Under the pieces are notes generated by a model, which did not search any database, had not been told where the DNA came from, and saw only the letters and a program-made list of their open reading frames with translations. A DNA stretch of 5,278 nt from the NCBI GenBank assembly GCA_030039775.1, contig JASHUX010000072.1, forward strand, positions 1 through 5,278. Direction: 5' to 3'. The translations under genes were made by a program, and so were the position numbers. Below, piece by piece: positions 1 to 3,982 of this stretch (positions within the stretch are counted from its first letter, which is position 1; the number at the start of each line of letters is the position of its first letter). Source of the stretch: Alphaproteobacteria bacterium. GTDB lineage: Bacteria; Pseudomonadota; Alphaproteobacteria; ATCC43930; CGMCC-115725.

Positions 1-701
1 GCGTTGCTTCCCGCTCGATCACGGCGCTGATCGGGCCGAACGGCGCCGGCAAGACGACGATGTTCAACCTGATCGGCGGCTATCAACCGCTCGATTCCGG
101 TTCGATCCGGCTGGAAGGCCGCGAAATCGGCCGTCTGCTGCCCCGGGACATCGCGATGCTCGGCGTCGGCCGCACGTTCCAGACCGTGCAGCTCTTCGAC
201 AATATGAGCGTGCTGGAGAACGTCATGTGCGGCCGGCACCGCTTGTTGACGGCTGGGATCGTTCCCATCTGCCTGCGATTGCCGCGGGCGCGCGCCGAGG
301 AAGCGGAGATGCGAGAGCGGGCTCAGGCGGTATTGGGCTTCGTCGGCCTGCAAAGCGCCGAGACAATCATGCCCGCCGCCCTGTCGTTCGGCCATCAACG
401 CATGGTCGAGATGGCGCGGGCGCTGGCGTTGCAGCCACGGCTTCTGCTGATGGACGAGCCAGCGTCGGGCCTCAACGACACCGAGACGGAGCAACTGGCT
501 GAGTTGATCCTGCGTATTGCGGCGTTGGGCATCACGGTGCTGCTGGTCGAGCACGATATGCGCCTCGTCATGGGACTTGCCGATCAAGTCGTGGTGATGG
601 ATCACGGCGAGAAGATGGCGGAAGGACCGAGCGATCGCGTGCGCGCCGATCCGCGCGTCATCGAAGCTTATCTGGGGCGTCCGCGTGACAGCGCTGCTTG
701 A
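1..701 (+). CDS. livG: LivG-type ABC transporter ATP-binding protein (5' end outside window)
   Basis: This is one of two ATPase subunits of a branched-chain/hydrophobic amino-acid (HAAT) importer; it would sit on the cytoplasmic face and power permeases of the LivH/LivM type, which are not in the window. The reading frame is open from base 3, so roughly 30 N-terminal residues are missing compared with a usual LivG of about 255. Counting from the methionine codon at base 60, the Walker A loop (GPNGAGKTT) lies just before residue 1. The Q-loop Gln is residue 41, the signature LSFGHQR begins at 109, Walker B ends in D132-E133 (catalytic Glu), and the switch His is H165. The LSFGHQR signature and SGLND D-loop resemble LivG (LPYGxQR, AGMNP) rather than LivF. 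All ATPase residues in the visible part are intact. The end overlaps the start of the LivF-like gene, which implies one operon. The substrate cannot be read from an ATPase. Confidence 0.93.
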   Translation, partial: VASRSITALIGPNGAGKTTMFNLIGGYQPLDSGSIRLEGREIGRLLPRDIAMLGVGRTFQTVQLFDNMSVLENVMCGRHRLLTAGIVPICLRLPRARAEEAEMRERAQAVLGFVGLQSAETIMPAALSFGHQRMVEMARALALQPRLLLMDEPASGLNDTETEQLAELILRIAALGITVLLVEHDMRLVMGLADQVVVMDHGEKMAEGPSDRVRADPRVIEAYLGRPRDSAA

Positions 702-1461
702 ACTCGACGGCGTCGCCAGCGGCTATGGCCGCACACCCGTGCTGCACGGCGGATCGCTGACGGTGGGGGCCGGCGAGATCGTGGCGCTGATCGGTGCCAA
801 CGGCGCCGGCAAAAGCACGCTGCTCAACACGGTGATGGGATTGCTGCCGGTGACGGCGGGGGACATCCGTTTCGACGGCCGCTCGATCGCGCGCCTTCCG
901 ACGCCGGCCATCGTCCGCGCCGGCTTGGGCCAGGTGCCGGAGCGGCGGCAATTGTTCGGCACGATGAGCGTCGAGGAAAATCTGCGTATGGGCGCTTACA
1001 GCGTGGTCGACCGCGGTGCCGCAGCGGCGGCGCTCGAGGAGCAATTCGAGCGTTTCCCGATCCTCCGCGAACGGCGCCATCAGCACGCTCGCACCTTGAG
1101 CGGCGGCGAGCAACAGATGGTGGCGATTGCCCGCGCGATGATGGCGCGGCCACGGCTGATGTTGCTCGATGAGCCGTCGCTCGGCCTGGCGCCGCTCCTC
1201 GTTGAGCAGATCATGGAACAGATCGTCGCATTGCGTGCTTCCGGCAACACCATCCTTGTCGTCGAGCAGAACGCGCGCGCTGCGCTCGGCATTGCCGACC
1301 GCGGCTATGTGCTGGAGAACGGTCGCATCGTGTTAGGTGCTCCTGCCGGAGACCTGCTCAACAGCGCGTCGGTCCAGGCCGCCTATCTCGGCGGTCACGG
1401 CGAAGGCGACACACTTGAAACCCGCATCCGCGCGCGCTGCCGCGCTATCCTGGGCCGCTGA
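685..1461 (+). CDS. livF: LivF-type ABC transporter ATP-binding protein
   Basis: This is the second ATPase of the same HAAT-family importer and would form a heterodimer with the LivG-like subunit. The 258 residues include the A-loop Tyr (Y14), Walker A GANGAGKST (37-45), the Q-loop Gln Q83 in the LivF-like context GQVPERRQLF, signature LSGGEQQ (138-144), and Walker B LMLLDEP (158-164, catalytic E163). Gln195 sits in VVEQNA, where most ABC ATPases have His; this VEQN form is normal for LivF. The chosen start is GTG at 685, which gives a proper first beta strand. It lies 17 bases inside the upstream gene with no good Shine-Dalgarno, so translational coupling is likely. LivF usually ends at the AYLG motif (here 233-236). 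This protein runs about 22 residues further, a charged Arg-rich tail ending exactly where the convergent amidase begins. Family call is firm; substrate is unknown. Confidence 0.94.
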   Translation: MTALLELDGVASGYGRTPVLHGGSLTVGAGEIVALIGANGAGKSTLLNTVMGLLPVTAGDIRFDGRSIARLPTPAIVRAGLGQVPERRQLFGTMSVEENLRMGAYSVVDRGAAAAALEEQFERFPILRERRHQHARTLSGGEQQMVAIARAMMARPRLMLLDEPSLGLAPLLVEQIMEQIVALRASGNTILVVEQNARAALGIADRGYVLENGRIVLGAPAGDLLNSASVQAAYLGGHGEGDTLETRIRARCRAILGR

Positions 1462-2913
1462 CTAGGTCGGCAATCCCGGCGGCGGGGTGAAGCCGCCGAA
1501 TTCACGCTCGATCAGCCCGGCGAAACCGATGGTCGTGCGGTCGGCGAACGCCGCGCCCATGATATGAAGGCCGATCGGCAGGCCGTCCTGGGTGCGGTCG
1601 ATCGGTGCGACTGTGGCGGGTAGCCCGGCCAACGTCGCCACGCCCGGCCAGACGAGCTGATCGACATAGACGATTTCCTTGCCGTCGATGTCGGCGCGCT
1701 TCGCACCTTGGTCGGGATTGAAATCGTGGCGGAACGCGGCGGTCGATAGCGGCGGGCCGATGACGACGTCGAAACTCTCGAACAGGCGGCGCCACTGCGC
1801 CTTGATGCGGAAGCGCTGTTCGTCGAGCGCGACCCAATCGCGATGCGTAAGATTGATGTTGCGCAACCGGATGGCATGCAGGCTGTCGTCGCCAGGCGCT
1901 AGTTTCGCCGCTGCCTCTTCCATCGCGCGCCGCAGGTGCGCCGGCGCGCGGTTGTTGGTTTCGGCGCCGAGCAACTGCACATAAACGTGCCCGGCCAACG
2001 CCAGGTCAGGAACGAGATTGCTCGACCACGCGACCTTGGCGCCGGTTTTGTCGAGCTTGTCCGCGAAGCGTACGACCGCATCGCGGATCTCCCGCTGCGT
2101 CGGGACCAACGGGTGTTCGTCCACGACGAGAACCCGATAGTCTTTGAGAGTGGCATGGCGCGGCGGCGCCAACGCGACGCGGTAGCCGTCTGCCATCTCC
2201 AGATCGGGCCCGGCCAGGATGCCGAGTGCGAAATCGAGATCGGCAGCGGTGCGTGCCATCGGGCCGCTGACCGCAAGATCGCTGGTCCTTGTCGTTCCCG
2301 GCAGGCCCTGGCCGCGTCCCGGTATCAGCCCGTAGGTCGGCTTGTGGCCGAACACGCCGCAAAAATGCGACGGAATGCGGATCGAGCCGCCGATATCAGA
2401 GCCGAGTTCCAGCGGCACGAAGCCGGCTGCAAGTGAGGCCGCGCTGCCGCCCGACGAGCCGCCCGGCGAGTAGTCCAGATTCCAGGGATTGCGGGTGTGG
2501 CCATAAATGTCGTTGAAGCTTTGCCAGTCGGCCAGGGCGACCGGTACGTTGGTCTTGCCGACGATGATCGCGCCCGCTGCCTTGAGACGGGCGACCGTGA
2601 CGGCGTCTTCGGTCGCGATATTGTCTTTGAACTCACGGAATCCCCAAGTCGTCGGCAGACCGGTAAGGTTGTACGATTCCTTCACCGTCATCGGCACGCC
2701 GAGCAGGGCACCGCGCTCGCCGGCGGCGCGGCGCCGGTCGGCGTCCTTGGCCGCGTCGCGCGCCCGGTCGAAATCGCGCACAACGACGGCGTTGATTGGG
2801 CCGTCAAATTTTTCGATCCGGGCGATCGTCTGATCGACGAGCTCGACCGCCGACACTGCCCCGCGATCCAGCACGGCCGCCATCGTCAGCGCGCTGTCAT
2901 ACGGATTTGCCAA
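1462..2913 (-). CDS. Amidase signature (AS) family amidohydrolase
   Basis: The enzyme hydrolyses a carboxamide (C-N) bond, releasing ammonia or an amine. The family includes simple amidases, GatA, 6-aminohexanoate hydrolase and fatty-acid amide hydrolase; nothing seen here fixes the substrate. The 483 residues are a normal AS length. The Ser-cisSer-Lys triad is complete: K78 in MTVKES, cis-Ser S153 in GGSSGGS (151-157), and nucleophile S177 in GSDIGGSI, with the usual 24-residue spacing between the serines. The family segment FGHKPTYG follows at 188-195. There is no signal peptide, so it is probably cytoplasmic. It is not obviously GatA, because no GatB or GatC neighbour is visible. The start is TTG at 2913 because GGGAGG lies six bases upstream and the N-terminal helix is kept; the next ATG is codon 11. 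It is convergent with the LivF-like gene, with no base between stops, and divergent from the ABM-fold gene. Confidence 0.93.
   Translation of the reverse strand: MANPYDSALTMAAVLDRGAVSAVELVDQTIARIEKFDGPINAVVVRDFDRARDAAKDADRRRAAGERGALLGVPMTVKESYNLTGLPTTWGFREFKDNIATEDAVTVARLKAAGAIIVGKTNVPVALADWQSFNDIYGHTRNPWNLDYSPGGSSGGSAASLAAGFVPLELGSDIGGSIRIPSHFCGVFGHKPTYGLIPGRGQGLPGTTRTSDLAVSGPMARTAADLDFALGILAGPDLEMADGYRVALAPPRHATLKDYRVLVVDEHPLVPTQREIRDAVVRFADKLDKTGAKVAWSSNLVPDLALAGHVYVQLLGAETNNRAPAHLRRAMEEAAAKLAPGDDSLHAIRLRNINLTHRDWVALDEQRFRIKAQWRRLFESFDVVIGPPLSTAAFRHDFNPDQGAKRADIDGKEIVYVDQLVWPGVATLAGLPATVAPIDRTQDGLPIGLHIMGAAFADRTTIGFAGLIEREFGGFTPPPGLPT
1477..1498. other. GC-only hairpin at the livF/amidase convergent junction
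   Basis: CGGCGGC (1477-1483) and GCCGCCG (1492-1498) form a perfect 7-bp inverted repeat with an 8-base loop, inside the last codons of the amidase and 16 bases past the LivF stop. Neither strand has a T-run after it, so it is not a standard intrinsic terminator. It is the only compact hairpin I noticed where the two converging transcripts would have to stop, and it could equally be a by-product of Gly/Pro codons. Confidence 0.25.
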
Positions 2914-2925
2914 TCGTTGCCTCCC
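2911..2925 (-). promoter_or_regulatory. Ribosome binding site and TTG start of the amidase
   Basis: On the minus strand GGGAGG (2925-2920) is followed by six bases and TTG (2913-2911). Strength and spacing favour this TTG over the in-frame ATG ten codons later, which has no comparable purine-rich element before it. Confidence 0.75.
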
Positions 2926-2977
2926 GCCGCCCGTTTATTTCTATAGTAGGGAATATTTGACGGAAGGGAGGGTGCGC
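2914..2977. promoter_or_regulatory. Divergent promoter region between amidase and ABM-fold gene
   Basis: These 64 bases must carry the starts of both divergent transcripts unless they lie inside the genes. The middle (about 2934-2959) is clearly more AT-rich than its surroundings. For the plus strand, TATAGT (2942-2947) could be a -10 element with TTGCCT (2917-2922) as a poor -35 at a long 19-base spacing. For the minus strand the candidates are weaker still. I see a promoter-like region, not a confident pair of boxes. No regulator gene is adjacent. Confidence 0.5.
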
Positions 2978-2980
2978 TTG
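2966..2980 (+). promoter_or_regulatory. Ribosome binding site and TTG start of the ABM-fold gene
   Basis: A purine run, AGGGAGGG (2965-2972), lies five bases before TTG at 2978. An in-frame TTG at 2957 lies upstream of this run and lacks its own site. A GTG at 2972 overlaps the run. An ATG at 3026 would remove the first beta strand. The TTG at 2978 therefore fits best. Confidence 0.7.
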
Positions 2981-3373
2981 GCAAGAGAGATTTCGGGCGG
3001 CGGCCGCGATCCACGCGTGGCGCTGATGTCGCGGATGACCGCGAAACCCGGCAGGGAAGACGAACTCGTGGCGTTGATTCTCGGGTTCTACGACGAGGTC
3101 CGCGCGGCAGAGCCGGGTTGCCTGAATAACATCATGCATCGCGGCGTCGGCGAGGCACGGGCACCGTCGAGCGGGATGTTCTCCTTTCCCGTTTCGGGAC
3201 GCAGCACCTTTATTTTCTACGAGGTCTATGCCGATCAGGACGCCGCGCAGCGGCATCCAACCACGCCGCATTTCGCAAAAATGGTCGCGCGGCTGGCCTA
3301 TCTCATCGACGGGCCGGTCCAAGTCGAGTTTCTCGACCGGATCGGCGGCCACGAACCGCACCGCGCCGGCTGA
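2978..3373 (+). CDS. ABM-fold (antibiotic biosynthesis monooxygenase/YgiN-like) small protein
   Basis: The 131-residue cytoplasmic protein matches the dimeric alpha/beta-barrel ABM pattern. Beta strand 1 is RVALMSRMTAKPG (13-25). Then come a helix with EDELVALILGFYDEVRAAEPGC (28-49), a second strand region, a strand with FIFYEVYADQDAA (78-90), and the family-typical HPTTPHF (93-99) before the last helix. Known members include quinol or heme oxygenases and many of unknown role; they use no bound metal signature that could be checked here, so activity stays open. The segment between strands 2 and 3 (about 55-77) is longer than in compact YgiN-type proteins. The gene is divergent from the amidase and may be co-controlled with it. 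It ends 10 bases before a strong hairpin. Catalysis on a quinone-like or aromatic compound is only a family-based guess. Confidence 0.8.
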   Translation: MAREISGGGRDPRVALMSRMTAKPGREDELVALILGFYDEVRAAEPGCLNNIMHRGVGEARAPSSGMFSFPVSGRSTFIFYEVYADQDAAQRHPTTPHFAKMVARLAYLIDGPVQVEFLDRIGGHEPHRAG

Positions 3374-3378
3374 CCGAC

Positions 3379-3414
3379 AAAAAAAGAAAGCGGCGGAAAA
3401 TCTGCCGCTTTCTT
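3379..3414 (-). terminator. Intrinsic terminator between convergent ABM and Gln-rich genes
   Basis: AAGAAAGCGGC (3384-3394) and GCCGCTTTCTT (3404-3414) are a perfect 11-bp inverted repeat. Three more pairs, one of them G-U, could shrink the loop to AAA (3398-3400). Read on the minus strand the stem runs into seven T (3385-3379), so it is a textbook terminator for the Gln-rich gene, whose stop is 24 bases upstream. On the plus strand it lies 10 bases past the ABM stop, with only the Ts within the stem, so it may also stop that transcript, less efficiently. Confidence 0.88.
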
Positions 3415-3438
3415 CGTCATTCCGTTACAGGCGCGGGA

Positions 3439-3708
3439 TCAGTCGCCGCGGTCCATGTCATCCGACCGCCGGTTCGGATCGGACTGGCCTTGCTGGCGAT
3501 TCTGACCGCCTTGTTGGCCGCCTTGCTGCTGGCCGGGCTTCTGGCCTTGCTGGCCTTGACGTTGCTGATTCTGGCCGCCCTGTTGGCCGCCGCCATGCTG
3601 CGGCTGGCCGGGACGCTGGTGTTGGCCGCCCTGCATTTGTTGGTCGCGCTGGTGCTGCTGATCACGCTGGCCCTGATTTTGGCCCGGTTTGTTTTGCTCG
3701 TTTGCCAT
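3439..3708 (-). CDS. Gln/Gly-rich low-complexity small protein, function unknown
   Basis: The 89-residue product contains 32 Gln and 19 Gly. Apart from Ala2 and three Met it has no aliphatic or aromatic residue: no Leu, Ile, Val, Phe, Tyr, Trp or Cys. It must be soluble and disordered. The head (MANEQNKPGQ) and the acidic/basic tail (SDPNRRSDDMDRGD) are less repetitive than the middle, where GQQGGQN recurs as two copies about 23 residues apart. The minus strand is favoured because ATG at 3708 has AGGAGA six bases upstream, a terminator follows the stop, and the T/C-rich plus strand frame has neither ATG nor site. Similar Gln/Gly/Asn-rich hypothetical proteins are common in Bradyrhizobium relatives (from memory). 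A possible EcfG-type promoter suggests stress induction. No enzymatic function can be argued. Confidence 0.8.
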   Translation of the reverse strand: MANEQNKPGQNQGQRDQQHQRDQQMQGGQHQRPGQPQHGGGQQGGQNQQRQGQQGQKPGQQQGGQQGGQNRQQGQSDPNRRSDDMDRGD

Positions 3709-3720
3709 TTGCGGTCTCCT
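3709..3720 (-). promoter_or_regulatory. Ribosome binding site of the Gln-rich gene
   Basis: On the minus strand AGGAGA (3720-3715) stands six bases before ATG (3708-3706). This near-consensus site is the main evidence for coding on this strand, given that the low-complexity sequence is open on both strands. Confidence 0.8.
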
Positions 3721-3748
3721 GGCTGGGGGAAAGCCCCATCGACCTAAA

Positions 3749-3774
3749 AACAGACATCCATAAACCGACGTTCC
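3749..3774 (-). promoter_or_regulatory. Possible EcfG-type general stress promoter of the Gln-rich gene
   Basis: On the minus strand GGAAC (3774-3770) is followed by 17 bases and TGTT (3752-3749). The alphaproteobacterial EcfG sigma factor recognises about GGAAC, 16-18 bases, CGTT, so the -35 matches fully and the -10 differs at one base. Transcription would start near 3740, leaving a leader of about 30 bases before ATG 3708. The short motif could arise by chance in GC-rich DNA, but its placement in the only 100-base gap upstream of the gene is right. Confidence 0.45.
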
Positions 3775-3811
3775 GTCACGTTTTCACTCGCGACGCGGAA
3801 GCGCTCAACCC

Positions 3812-3972
3812 TTAGCGCACGAGAAAATAGGCAATCACAAATACAACGATTACAGCGACCGTCGAAATCCCCAAGACATAGCGCATCGCGCCGAGTTCGA
3901 CGGCCTGGCGGGATTCTTTCGGCGACAGGGTCGCGGCTTCCTCCGGCGCGCGCGGCGGATCGCGCGCGCCAT
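3812..3972 (-). CDS. Small single-helix membrane protein with apparently shifted or non-standard start
   Basis: A frame ending at TAA (3814-3812) encodes a polar segment with SPKESRQAVELGAMR and then one clear membrane helix, YVLGISTVAVIVVFVIAYFL, ending in VR. Hydrophilic-head, single-helix proteins of about 50-60 residues with an E(A/S)RQ(A/G) motif are frequent in Bradyrhizobium relatives (from memory). No ATG, GTG or TTG opens this frame until the Met just before the helix, which would leave 24 residues. The only nearby ATG (3972-3970) is in another frame. Removing one CG unit from the run CGCGCGCGC at 3961-3969 would join them into a 52-residue protein beginning MARDPP. Alternatives are a CTG start at 3928 behind GGAGGAA (3944-3938), or readthrough of the oxygenase TAG, which is in this same frame. 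No catalytic role is evident. The coordinates given assume the shifted ATG. Confidence 0.5.
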
Positions 3973-3982
3973 GCCGCGAACG

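Larger units (their letters stand above)
2907..2984. repeat. Imperfect inverted repeat spanning the divergent amidase/ABM start regions
   Basis: Left arm 2907-2925 (TTGCCAA, six bases, CCTCCC) mirrors right arm 2966-2984 (GGGAGG, six bases, TTGGCAA). By eye 15 of 19 positions pair. The 40-base centre contains the hexamer palindrome CTATAG (2941-2946), close to the symmetry axis. Each arm is the Shine-Dalgarno plus TTG-GCA-A start of one of the two divergent genes. The symmetry could come partly from two ribosome sites that happen to share a core, or it could be a real two-sided operator. Confidence 0.5.

Noticed and set aside
1936..2436. Plus-strand frame of 166 codons opposite the amidase
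   Set aside because: It is antisense to a family-certain amidase with an intact catalytic triad, and its Arg-rich composition is typical of GC-rich shadow frames.
3726..3737. Short hairpin GGGGAAAGCCCC in the leader of the Gln-rich gene, as a possible translation switch
   Set aside because: There are only four base pairs, and it does not cover the Shine-Dalgarno; too weak to call a regulatory element.
3490..3747. Plus-strand frame of 85 codons that is almost entirely Leu/Ala/Val, like a multi-helix membrane protein
   Set aside because: It is the antisense of the Gln/Gly-rich gene: Gln and Gly codons (CAG, CAA, GGC) read backwards as Leu and Ala. It opens with TTG and has no good ribosome site, whereas the minus-strand gene has ATG, AGGAGA and a terminator.
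3228..3815. Long plus-strand frame across the ABM 3' half, the terminator and the Gln-rich gene
   Set aside because: It overlaps a recognisable ABM domain in another frame, runs through a strong terminator, and its Arg/Gly/Ala-rich translation resembles no family.
3801..3819. Inverted repeat GCGCT/AGCGC around the TAA of the small membrane protein as a terminator
   Set aside because: The stem is only five pairs with an eight-base loop and no T-run on either strand.
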